DNA of 5,422 nt from Alphaproteobacteria bacterium (GCA_013290035.1 JABCYT010000293.1:1-5422); one strand, 5' to 3'. Positions 1-5,422 are shown, counted from the first letter of the stretch. Notes: generated by a model not told the origin, from the sequence alone. Program-made: numbers and translations.

Positions 1-1016
1 GCGAAGCGCTGCAAGGATGTGAAGACGAGCGCCGCAATCGGCAGCACGACGGCCAGCAGGACGTAGAGCAGGCACACGCTGAACAGGACCCAGGCCATGC
101 GGCCCATATCCATCGGCCGCGGCCTGAACGCCTTGCCGGTGATGGTGGCGAAGCTGCCGCGGGCGATCACACGGCGATAGAAGGTCAGCATGCCGAACAT
201 GACGACGAACAGCGCCAGCCCCATCGCCGAGGCGCGGCCGTAATCCGGCGGATAGGACAGCGTCGAATCCCAGATCGCGGTGGTGATGACGTAGATGCGA
301 CCGGGAATGCCGAGCACGAGGGCGGCGGCGAATGAGCCCAGCATCTCGGCGAAGACGAACAGCGAGGCGCCCAGCACGCCCGGCATGACCAGCGGCAGGG
401 TGACGGTGAGCGTCGTGCGCAGCTTGGAGGCCCCCATCACCCGGGCGGATTCCTCGAGCGCCGGGTCCATCGACTTCATCGAGGCGGCGATCATGACGAA
501 AGCCACGGTGCCTTCGAACAGCGCCATCACCCAGGCGATGCCAAAATAGGTATAGACGTCGACCAGGTCGCCGGCGCCGCCTGCCCCCTTCCAGAGCTGG
601 TTGACGAAGCCGCTCTTGGGGCCGGCGATGACGGCCCAGGCGAGCGCGCCGACCAGCGGCGTCATGTAATAGGGCAGCTCCATCAGCCGCTCGAGCTTGT
701 CGCGGCCCGGCACGTTGGTGCGCGTCAGGATCCAGGCCAGCGTGAAGCCGATCACGATCGCCATCACGGTGGCCATCACCGCGATGATCACCGTGTTGAC
801 CAGGACGTTCACGTCCTCCTCCAGGATCGCGAGATAGTTCGCGATCCCGTAGGCCTCGGGCGGGAACGACATCGGATCGCCGATGTTGAGCGATTCCCCG
901 ATCAGGAACACCATCGGCAGGATGACGAGGAAGCCCACGACCAGCAGGATGACGAGCGTGATGATCGCCTGCCAGTTGCGACGCGGCCGCAGCGCCTCCG
1001 CAGTCAGCACCGTCAA
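1..1016 (-). CDS. ABC transporter permease, two-domain iron/phosphonate-type (3' end outside window)
   Basis: Inner-membrane channel subunit of a binding-protein-dependent ABC importer. About 338 codons are visible and the gene runs off the left edge. Residues 17-38 form a first membrane helix after a basic N-terminus (RPRRNW), and further hydrophobic helices follow. The cytoplasmic EAA loop, where the ATPase docks, is at about 188-213: E188-E189-S-A, G195, then L207-P208 and G213. After this first domain, a basic linker (KAFRPRP) leads into a new hydrophobic helix, so a second permease domain begins. That is typical of fused FbpB/AfuB/PhnU-like permeases, which are usually about 550-580 residues. 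The gene begins just after the binding-protein stop, so the two are probably translationally coupled. The start is uncertain. TTG at 1016 has a weak GAG six bases upstream, GTG at 1010 is equally possible, and no in-frame ATG fits. The family assignment is firm and the substrate is unknown. Confidence 0.9.
   Translation of the reverse strand, partial: MTVLTAEALRPRRNWQAIITLVILLVVGFLVILPMVFLIGESLNIGDPMSFPPEAYGIANYLAILEEDVNVLVNTVIIAVMATVMAIVIGFTLAWILTRTNVPGRDKLERLMELPYYMTPLVGALAWAVIAGPKSGFVNQLWKGAGGAGDLVDVYTYFGIAWVMALFEGTVAFVMIAASMKSMDPALEESARVMGASKLRTTLTVTLPLVMPGVLGASLFVFAEMLGSFAAALVLGIPGRIYVITTAIWDSTLSYPPDYGRASAMGLALFVVMFGMLTFYRRVIARGSFATITGKAFRPRPMDMGRMAWVLFSVCLLYVLLAVVLPIAALVFTSLQRF
802..847. 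repeat. Two tandem perfect inverted repeats inside the permease gene
   Basis: The first has arms AGGACGT (802-808) and ACGTCCT (811-817) with a two-base centre. In RNA it would form six pairs and a four-base loop. The second has arms GGATCGCGA (824-832) and TCGCGATCC (839-847), nine perfect pairs with a six-base loop. They are six bases apart and cover about codons 57-72 of the permease. In the minus-strand mRNA both could fold into stable stem-loops. No T-run follows, so these are not intrinsic terminators. The fold is seen in the sequence, but any function is inference. Confidence 0.6.
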
Positions 1017-1023
1017 GGCCGGC

Positions 1024-2100
1024 TCAGCGCCGTGCGCCGACGATGCGGTCCCATTCCTTGGCGAACTCCGGGCGGTCCCTCTCGAAGGCGTTCCAGTCGG
1101 CCGGGATGAGCAGCTTCATGTCCTTGAGCGGCACGCTGCCGGCCGGCGCCGGCACATCCTCGCGCGGCGAGTGCAGCAGCAGCGCCTCGGCGAGCGCCTG
1201 CTGGCCAACCGGCGAGAGGAACCAGTCCATGAACAGCTGCGCGGCGTTGGGATGCGGCCCGTCGGCCACGATGCCGTAGGTCTCGGACACCGCCGGCACG
1301 CCGGTCTCGGGGAAGACGAAAGCGAGCGGCGCTCCCTTGGCCTTGAACTCGATATAGCCCGAGTACTGCGCGCCCATGATGACCTTGTCCTGGCCGTCGA
1401 CCAGGCGGCCGTATTGCTGGACGTAGGAGTCGAAGGCGCGCGGCTTCTGCTCGGCGAACCTCTTGAAGTAATCCTTGGCGAGGATCGGCTTCAGCATGTA
1501 CCACACGCCGTGCTGCAGGCCGGAGTTGGAGACCTTGACGTTGATGCCGTCCTTCCATTTCGGATCGAGCAGGTCCTCCCACTTCTTGGGCGCATCGGCC
1601 TCCGCCACGTTCTTGGGATTGTAGGCGATGCCGCCCATGATCACCGAGCCCCAGGTCCAGAAGCCCTCGGGCGTGCTCTTGTACTCCGGTTTGAAGGCGG
1701 CCATTTCGGGCGAGATGTACTGGGTGAAGCCGCCGCGCTTCTGGAAGTCGAGGATCATGCCCATGTCGGAGATCTGGATGACGTCGACCAGGTAGGACTT
1801 GGCCTGGCGCTCCGACAGGACCTTGGCATAGAGGGCGCCCGCCTGCAGGCGGACATAGTTGGTCTTGATCTTGGGAAACACCTTGTTGAAGGACGCCAGC
1901 AGCTTGGCCTGGCCCTGCTCGGGATCGGTCGAATAGAGCACGAAATTGCCCTCGGCCTCGGCCTTGTCGACATCGGCGCAGGTCTTGAAGCCCTCCATCT
2001 GGCGCGGCTTGTCGCAGAGCTTGGCGGCACCTTCGGCGGACGCCGCGGCGCCCCAGGTGACGACGCACAAAGCCGCGGTCGCGGCGGCAAACAGCTTCAT
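1024..2100 (-). CDS. ABC transporter periplasmic substrate-binding protein (extracellular solute-binding family)
   Basis: Periplasmic receptor of 358 residues that would deliver solute to the adjacent permease. The ATG at 2100 is chosen over an in-frame ATG at 2121 because AAGGGAGG lies six bases upstream and because it places the signal peptide correctly. The signal peptide has MK at the start, a hydrophobic core at 4-16 and likely cleavage after A-S-A at residue 22. The mature part has the type-2 periplasmic binding fold pattern: a first beta strand with FVLYSTDPEQ at about 53-62, a Y-N-P-K-N-V element after a W-x-W-G segment, and W-E-D-L-L-D-P-K-W. A C-terminal lobe contains P-N-A-A-Q-L-F-M-D-W-F-L-S-P. 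This resembles AfuA/FutA, phosphonate and polyamine-like receptors. There is no adjacent tyrosine pair, so ferric iron binding is not supported. The only cysteines of the mature chain are C29 and C41, a plausible disulfide. The family is confident and the ligand unknown. Confidence 0.93.
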   Translation of the reverse strand: MKLFAAATAALCVVTWGAAASAEGAAKLCDKPRQMEGFKTCADVDKAEAEGNFVLYSTDPEQGQAKLLASFNKVFPKIKTNYVRLQAGALYAKVLSERQAKSYLVDVIQISDMGMILDFQKRGGFTQYISPEMAAFKPEYKSTPEGFWTWGSVIMGGIAYNPKNVAEADAPKKWEDLLDPKWKDGINVKVSNSGLQHGVWYMLKPILAKDYFKRFAEQKPRAFDSYVQQYGRLVDGQDKVIMGAQYSGYIEFKAKGAPLAFVFPETGVPAVSETYGIVADGPHPNAAQLFMDWFLSPVGQQALAEALLLHSPREDVPAPAGSVPLKDMKLLIPADWNAFERDRPEFAKEWDRIVGARR

Positions 2101-2106
2101 TGAACG

Positions 2107-2114
2107 CCTCCCTT
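2107..2114 (-). promoter_or_regulatory. Ribosome binding site of the ABC substrate-binding protein
   Basis: The minus strand reads AAGGGAGG six bases before the ATG at 2100. This is a near-ideal anti-16S match. It decides the start against the longer reading frame that begins at 2121, whose ATG would lie upstream of this site. Confidence 0.8.
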
Positions 2115-2130
2115 CACACACGTTGCAATG

Positions 2131-2159
2131 AAGGTAACGGCCGCCGCCGCGAGGTTCAA
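2131..2159 (-). promoter_or_regulatory. Possible sigma-70-type promoter of the binding protein and permease genes
   Basis: In the 85-base gap after the dehydrogenase, the minus strand reads TTGAAC (2154-2159), then exactly 17 bases, then TACCTT (2131-2136). The -35 is a fair match (TTGA of TTGACA) and the -10 is poor. A start near 2124 would leave a leader of about 24 bases containing the ribosome site. Read-through from the dehydrogenase gene is also possible because no terminator is visible between them. Confidence 0.3.
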
Positions 2160-2185
2160 TCGCTCTGTTCCGCCGGGCGCGCCGG

Positions 2186-3298
2186 CTAGCTTGCGGACAT
2201 TTTCACGACCACCTTGATCGCGTCCTCGATGCGCTCGCGCGCGTACTTGATGGCGGTCGGCACTTCGGGAAGGCCGAACGTGTGGGTGTGGATCAGCTTG
2301 GCGTCGAAGCGCTTCTGGGCCATCAGGGCGGCCGCCCGGTGCGTCGCGCTCCGGCCTTCGCCGCGGATGCCGAACACATAGATGTTGTTGCGCACGAGAT
2401 AGGCGAGATCGACCGGCACCGGCTCGGCTGGGAAGGCGGCGAGGCAGATGCGGCCGCCGCGATTCACCATGCGCGCGGCTTCGTTCAGCGCATTGGGCGC
2501 GCCGGAACACTCCAGGACGTAGTGCACGCCCTTGCCGCCGGTGAGGCGCGCGACCGCCTCGACCGCATCCTCCTTCGTCACGTCGACCACATGGTCGGCG
2601 CCCAGCCGCTTGCCCATCTCGAGCCGGCGCTCGCGCGTGCCGGTCAGGATCACCGGCGAGGCACCCAGCGCCTTGGCGACGCCGACGCCCATCAGGCCGA
2701 TCGGACCCGGACCGAGCACGACGACGGGCTCGCCGGCAATGATGCCGCCCATGACGTCGAGGCCGTACATCGCGGTGCCCGCCGTGACGACCAGCGTCGC
2801 CTCCTCGTCGGACATGTCGTCGGGAACGTGGACCATGGTGTTGACGCTGTTGACGGCGTATTCGGCGAAGCCGCCGTCCGTGCTGAAGCCGTTGGCGCGA
2901 TGCCCCTTCTCGCGGTAGCCGTAGTTGAGACAGGAGGTGTACATGCCTTCGCGGCAGCGCTGGCAGCGGCCACAGCCGGCGTGCACCTCGACCGTAATGC
3001 GATCGCCGATCTCGAACTCGTCGACGGTCGGACCGAGCTTCACCACCGTGCCCATATATTCATGGCCCGGCGTAAAGCCTTTGTTGAAAGGCGATCCGCC
3101 GTCGATGATCGCCGGCAGCCCATGCTTGATGATCTCGATGTCGGTGGCGCAAACGGCGATGGCGTCGATGCGCACCAGCACTTCGGCGCGGCCGGGCTCG
3201 GGAACCGGCTTTTCGACCAGGCTGAGCTCGTCCGGGCCGCCCAGCACCCAGGCCTTCATGGTCTTGGGAATCGTGAATGCGTTGGTCTGCGATGCCAT
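2186..3298 (-). CDS. Zinc-dependent alcohol/polyol dehydrogenase (medium-chain dehydrogenase family)
   Basis: Cytoplasmic NAD(P)-dependent oxidoreductase of 370 residues that oxidises an alcohol, polyol or threonine-like substrate. The GroES-like N-terminal domain carries the catalytic zinc ligands C50 (C-A-T-D) and H79-E80 (G-H-E). E166 is a further possible ligand. A complete structural zinc site is present as C109, C112, C115 and C123. The Rossmann domain begins at about 190 with G-P-G-P-I-G (196-201). The second strand ends in T-G-T-R (219-222) without the acidic residue that usually selects NAD, so NADP use is possible; this is inference. The ATG at 3298 has GGGGAG seven bases upstream. 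The longer frame reaching 3466 would run into the facing gene and has no ribosome site. The gene lies upstream of the ABC binding protein on the same strand, which suggests a role in degrading the imported solute. Sorbitol, threonine or butanediol dehydrogenase are alternatives that cannot be separated here. Confidence 0.93.
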   Translation of the reverse strand: MASQTNAFTIPKTMKAWVLGGPDELSLVEKPVPEPGRAEVLVRIDAIAVCATDIEIIKHGLPAIIDGGSPFNKGFTPGHEYMGTVVKLGPTVDEFEIGDRITVEVHAGCGRCQRCREGMYTSCLNYGYREKGHRANGFSTDGGFAEYAVNSVNTMVHVPDDMSDEEATLVVTAGTAMYGLDVMGGIIAGEPVVVLGPGPIGLMGVGVAKALGASPVILTGTRERRLEMGKRLGADHVVDVTKEDAVEAVARLTGGKGVHYVLECSGAPNALNEAARMVNRGGRICLAAFPAEPVPVDLAYLVRNNIYVFGIRGEGRSATHRAAALMAQKRFDAKLIHTHTFGLPEVPTAIKYARERIEDAIKVVVKMSAS

Positions 3299-3305
3299 GT
3301 GCGGG

Positions 3306-3311
3306 CTCCCC
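3306..3311 (-). promoter_or_regulatory. Ribosome binding site of the dehydrogenase
   Basis: The minus strand reads GGGGAG, seven bases before the ATG at 3298. It supports this start over upstream in-frame starts, which would overlap the divergent gene. Confidence 0.7.
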
Positions 3312-3329
3312 GGGCCGAGACTGTCGCGG

Positions 3330-3360
3330 AGTATAGGGCGGGGCGGCCGATCCTTGCCAG
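3330..3360 (-). promoter_or_regulatory. Likely promoter of the dehydrogenase gene
   Basis: The minus strand carries TATACT (3330-3335), five of six matches to the -10 consensus, in otherwise very GC-rich DNA. CTGGCA (3355-3360) is a weak -35 at a long 19-base spacing. Transcription would start near 3323, giving a leader of about 25 bases that includes the ribosome site. The -10 is the stronger half. A regulator that compensates for the poor -35 is possible, but none is visible. Confidence 0.45.
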
Positions 3361-3425
3361 CCTTTGACGCCGATGCCAGTGTTCGCCAAGGCGCGTTGCG
3401 TTGCCGAGCATCATCCCAAGCTTCT

Positions 3426-3430
3426 GGAGG
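3426..3430 (+). promoter_or_regulatory. Ribosome binding site of the Bug/TctC protein
   Basis: GGAGG lies five bases before the ATG at 3436. It decides the start, because the longer frame (TTG at 3364, ATG at 3373) would put extra non-hydrophobic residues ahead of a normal signal peptide. Confidence 0.8.
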
Positions 3431-3435
3431 CCTCG

Positions 3436-4413
3436 ATGCGACGACGTGCTTTGCTGCGGCTCGCAACCCTTCCCGCGATCGCCTGGCCGGTCGGGGCGAA
3501 GGCGCAGGCCTTTCCGACCAAGCCGGTGACGATCATCGTGCCCTTCTCGGCGGGCGGTCCCCTGGACACTTTGTGCCGCATTCTCGCCGAGCATATGCAG
3601 GGCACGCTCGGCCAAGCCGTCATGATCGAGGATGTGACCGGCGCGGGCGGCGCGATCGGCGTCACGCGTGTGGCGCGATCCGCTGCCGACGGATACACCA
3701 TCATCTCCGGCAACCAGGGCTCGCACATCACGCTTGGCGCGATGCAGCCGGTCGCCTTCGACTTGCTGCGGGACTTCGCGCCCGTCGCGATGTTCGCCAC
3801 CAACTCGCAGCTGATCCTCGTCAGAAAGTCGCTGGAGGCGGCAAATTTGAGCGAGTTTCTCGACTGGGTCAGGGCAAATCCCGGCAAGGTCACGGACGGC
3901 GGCGGCGGCTACGGCACGGTCGCGCACACGTCGGTGCTCTATTTCCAGCAACTGAGCGGCACGACCGTGCAGTTCGTGCCCTATCGCGGCGCCTCCGCCG
4001 CGCTGCAGGACCTGCTGGCCGGCCAGATCGAAATGATGATCGACCAGCCGTCGAACTCCCTGCCCCAGGTTCTGGCCGGCAAGGTCAGGGCGCTGGCCGT
4101 CACTGCGCCGTCCCGCCTGCCGGCCGCACCGGACATCCCCACGACGGACGAAGCCGGCCTGCCGGGGTTCTACACCTCGGTCTGGCAGGCGCTGTGGGTG
4201 CCGCGCGGGACACCCGACGCGGTGATCGAGACGCTGAACATGGCGGTGCGCGCGGCGCTGGCCGACCCCAGGGTCAGGCAGCGTTTCGCCGACCTTGGCC
4301 AGGAGATCCCGCCCGCCGAGCAGCAGACGGCGGGCTGGCTGGCCGAGTTCCAGAAGGCCGAGGTCGAGAAATGGGTGCCGCTGGTCAAGGCGGCGAAGGT
4401 CAAGCCGGACTAG
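3436..4413 (+). CDS. Bug/TctC family tripartite tricarboxylate transporter periplasmic binding protein
   Basis: Exported solute receptor of 325 residues, a normal length for the family. The signal peptide starts M-R-R-R-A-L-L and ends in A-Q-A, with likely cleavage after residue 25. The arginine run could also be read as a loose Tat-like signal. The mature chain shows the family pattern. It opens with P-V-T-I-I-V-P-F-S-A-G-G-P-L-D (30-44), including the conserved ligand-pocket aspartate D44. It continues with G-A-G-G-A-I-G (69-75), a glycine-rich loop G-G-G-G-Y-G-T-V-A-H (155-164), P-Y-R-G (182-185) and a later G-K-V-R-A-L-A-V-T. Bug proteins bind carboxylates and related small molecules such as citrate, glutamate, aspartate or aromatic acids. 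No TctA or TctB membrane gene is in the window, so it is probably one of the orphan receptors common in proteobacteria. It is divergent from the dehydrogenase and convergent with the methyltransferase. The family is certain and the ligand unknown. Confidence 0.95.
   Translation: MRRRALLRLATLPAIAWPVGAKAQAFPTKPVTIIVPFSAGGPLDTLCRILAEHMQGTLGQAVMIEDVTGAGGAIGVTRVARSAADGYTIISGNQGSHITLGAMQPVAFDLLRDFAPVAMFATNSQLILVRKSLEAANLSEFLDWVRANPGKVTDGGGGYGTVAHTSVLYFQQLSGTTVQFVPYRGASAALQDLLAGQIEMMIDQPSNSLPQVLAGKVRALAVTAPSRLPAAPDIPTTDEAGLPGFYTSVWQALWVPRGTPDAVIETLNMAVRAALADPRVRQRFADLGQEIPPAEQQTAGWLAEFQKAEVEKWVPLVKAAKVKPD
4410..4413. other. Shared CTAG carrying the stop codons of two convergent genes
   Basis: The plus-strand Bug gene ends with TAG at 4411-4413, and the minus-strand methyltransferase ends with TAG read from 4412 to 4410. 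The palindromic CTAG therefore serves both strands and the coding regions overlap by four bases. No space remains for a terminator between the genes, so each transcript must extend into the other gene's antisense strand. Confidence 0.9.
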
Positions 4414-5177
4414 CATCGGCGACCGACCAGCAGAAGCGACGCCGGCAGACCGGCCACCGGCGCGCCTTCCCACCACTCGCCGGTATCGCCGAATTCCTCG
4501 GCATGGATAAGCCGACAGCCGGACGAGAGAATTGCCGATATGTAGTCGGCAACAGTCCAATGAAATTCAAACTGCTCCAACTCGCCGGGCGCGGCGCACA
4601 GCACATCCGGGGCGACCTCGAAGCGGTGGGGTCCACGGTCAAAATAATTGAAGCCGAGTTCGAGGCTGCCCGCAGAGTGCTTCCACACCCGGCGAAACGG
4701 ATGATATTCGCTGACGATCAGCAGGCCGTCCGGCTTCAAGATGCGAGCGGCTTCCTCGTAGTAGCGTCGCAGATCGGAGACCCACACTGCTACGTGACCT
4801 CCCGTATAGACCACGTCGAACGTTGCGCCGCCCAGGCTTGACAGGTCGGCGACATCGGCCTGCACGAACTCCACCTTCAAGCCGAGTGCCTCGGCACGAC
4901 CGCGCGCGACCTCGATCTGCCGCTCGGAGATGTCGACGCTGGTCACCTTCGCTCCCAGGCCCGACAAAGCGAAGACAACCTGGTTGTCGCCGCTGCCAAG
5001 GACCGCGACACGCTTGTCAGCAATATCGCCGAGCCATTTGAGTTCAGCCGAATGCAGCGCGAGCGCGGGGTTGAGGTGGCACTTCTTCCAGGTCCCACGC
5101 GCATCGGCACGCGTTGCCCAGGATGCAGAGCCTGCATCCCAGCGACGACGATTGGCCTCATGGAAATGATCGGCCAT
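4410..5177 (-). CDS. Class I SAM-dependent methyltransferase, substrate unknown
   Basis: Cytoplasmic methyltransferase of 255 residues that would transfer a methyl group from S-adenosylmethionine to an unidentified acceptor. The N-terminus (H-E-A-N-R-R-R-W-D) resembles the cap helix of small-molecule methyltransferases. Motif I is V-L-G-S-G-D-N (59-65), and the acidic residue that binds the SAM ribose is D82 (V-T-S-V-D-I-S). Then come Q-A-D-V-A-D (106-111) for the adenine pocket, F-D-V-V-Y (120-124), and motif III as L-K-P-D-G-L-L-I-V (147-155). The C-terminal third has W-T-V-A-D-Y and E-E-F-G-D-T-G-E-W-W and probably shapes the acceptor site. The start at 5177 is well fixed: an in-frame TGA lies two codons upstream and the protein contains no other methionine. 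The ribosome site is weak (GGGTGA). It follows the hydantoinase B gene by 33 bases and may share its transcript. Its GC content is low for this window. Confidence 0.9.
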   Translation of the reverse strand: MADHFHEANRRRWDAGSASWATRADARGTWKKCHLNPALALHSAELKWLGDIADKRVAVLGSGDNQVVFALSGLGAKVTSVDISERQIEVARGRAEALGLKVEFVQADVADLSSLGGATFDVVYTGGHVAVWVSDLRRYYEEAARILKPDGLLIVSEYHPFRRVWKHSAGSLELGFNYFDRGPHRFEVAPDVLCAAPGELEQFEFHWTVADYISAILSSGCRLIHAEEFGDTGEWWEGAPVAGLPASLLLVGRRC

Positions 5178-5210
5178 CTGACATCACCCAGTCGTGTTCG
5201 AACTCGAGCG

Positions 5211-5422
5211 TTACTGGCGATACGGCGCGCGATCCGTCACATACCCCGCCGCGACATCCGCTGCGAGCGCGATGTCCGAGCGCTGCTTCGGATCGCCGTG
5301 GCCGCCGCCGCCCGGCGTGCCGAGGGAGACCGTGTCGCCCTTGTTCACGACGTACTGCTTCTTGGGATCGGTCTTCTTGCCGTTGATGCGCAACTCACCC
5401 GGGGCACCGTCCTTGCCGCCTT
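5211..5422 (-). CDS. Hydantoinase B/oxoprolinase family protein, C-terminal 69 residues (5' end outside window)
   Basis: Only the C-terminal end is present; the gene enters from the right edge in the frame that ends with TAA at 5211-5213. The visible part has the family's characteristic tail: K-G-D-T-V-S-L-G-T-P-G-G-G-G-H-G-D-P followed by A-A-D-V-A-A-G-Y-V. This glycine-rich T-P-G-G-G-G-x-G-D-P signature ends HyuB, N-methylhydantoinase beta and the second half of 5-oxoprolinase. These enzymes open cyclic amides with ATP, usually together with a HyuA subunit expected further right. An in-frame TTG at 5393 is not the start, because the frame stays open to the edge and the residues before it (G-A-P-G-E-L) fit the family. 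It could instead be the end of a fused HyuA-HyuB protein, which the window cannot tell. Confidence 0.85.
   Translation of the reverse strand, partial: GGKDGAPGELRINGKKTDPKKQYVVNKGDTVSLGTPGGGGHGDPKQRSDIALAADVAAGYVTDRAPYRQ

Larger units (their letters stand above)
3299..3435. promoter_or_regulatory. Divergent intergenic promoter region
   Basis: These 137 bases separate the minus-strand dehydrogenase from the plus-strand Bug protein, so both genes must take their first promoters here or nearby. The minus-strand signals are listed separately. For the plus strand I see TTGACG (3364-3369), five of six matches to a -35, but no convincing -10 at 16-19 bases. No long inverted repeat typical of a strong operator is visible. 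Only CGCC-AA-GGCG (3384-3393) stands out, and it is too short to claim. Confidence 0.6.

Noticed and set aside
1137..1155. Repeated GCCGGC units in the binding-protein gene
   Set aside because: They are codons for the P-A-P-A-G segment. No wider repeat or dispersed copy is visible in the window.
883..2103. A 406-residue plus-strand open frame opposite the binding protein
   Set aside because: It is antisense to a gene with a signal peptide, ribosome site and clear family pattern. The translation is rich in R, G, L and H with no domain, as expected of an opposite-strand shadow in GC-rich coding DNA.
2172..2186. GC-rich hairpin (GCCGG/CCGGC) just after the dehydrogenase stop, as a terminator
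   Set aside because: It has only five pairs and no following T-run on the minus strand, so it does not meet the pattern of an intrinsic terminator.
2282..3367. A 361-residue plus-strand frame opposite the dehydrogenase
   Set aside because: It is a mirror of a highly conserved zinc dehydrogenase and contains only low-complexity A, R, H, D and G composition.
3427..3434. Palindrome GAGGCCTC overlapping the Bug ribosome site, as an operator
   Set aside because: It is eight bases long, without a second copy or spacer, and is expected often in GC-rich DNA that contains GGAGG.
4015..4026. Perfect 12-base palindrome CTGGCCGGCCAG
   Set aside because: It lies inside the conserved L-L-A-G-Q segment of the Bug gene and is explained by GC-rich codon choice.
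3256..4560. A 434-residue minus-strand frame opposite the Bug gene
   Set aside because: It is antisense to a certain TctC-family gene, shows no motifs, and overlaps the dehydrogenase start region.
2925..4841. A 638-residue plus-strand open frame crossing three genes
   Set aside because: It spans the antisense of the dehydrogenase, a second frame of the Bug gene and the antisense of the methyltransferase. It has no ribosome site or recognisable domain, and its composition changes at each real gene boundary.

Overview
This is a GC-rich window. Five open reading frames show Shine-Dalgarno sites, signal peptides or family motifs, and a sixth gene enters at the right edge. The gene content is a bi-modular ABC permease with its periplasmic binding protein, a zinc alcohol dehydrogenase, an orphan Bug/TctC binding protein and a hydantoinase B end. 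Together these suggest a soil or water proteobacterium with a large transport and catabolic repertoire. An alphaproteobacterium (Rhodospirillales or Hyphomicrobiales type) is my best guess, and a betaproteobacterium is possible. This rests on gene style and base composition only.

Layout. Positions 1-3298 hold three genes on the minus strand, read from right to left. They are a zinc-dependent medium-chain dehydrogenase (2186-3298), a Sec-exported family-1/6 type substrate-binding protein (1024-2100), and a two-domain inner-membrane permease that runs off the left edge (start near 1016). A 137-base divergent promoter region (3299-3435) separates them from a plus-strand Bug/TctC tripartite-type binding protein (3436-4413). 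That gene converges on a minus-strand class I SAM methyltransferase (4410-5177), and the two share a CTAG in which each strand reads its own TAG stop. Upstream of the methyltransferase, 33 bases away, lies the C-terminal end of a hydantoinase B/oxoprolinase-type subunit (5211 to beyond the right edge).

How the genes may work together. The binding protein captures a small solute in the periplasm and passes it to the permease, and an ATPase subunit is expected to the left of the window. The dehydrogenase upstream on the same strand may oxidise the imported compound or a product of it. The substrate cannot be read from the sequence. The protein resembles the ferric/phosphonate/polyamine-like binding proteins but lacks the adjacent tyrosine pair of classical iron binders. 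The Bug protein has no TctA/TctB membrane partner here and is probably an orphan receptor. The methyltransferase has a clearly lower GC content than the end of the gene facing it and may have a different history.

I found no RNA gene, insertion sequence, CRISPR array or convincing intrinsic terminator. The window looks like an ordinary catabolic and transport region. The most unusual items are the shared stop codons, two tandem perfect inverted repeats inside the permease gene, and the compositional break at the methyltransferase.
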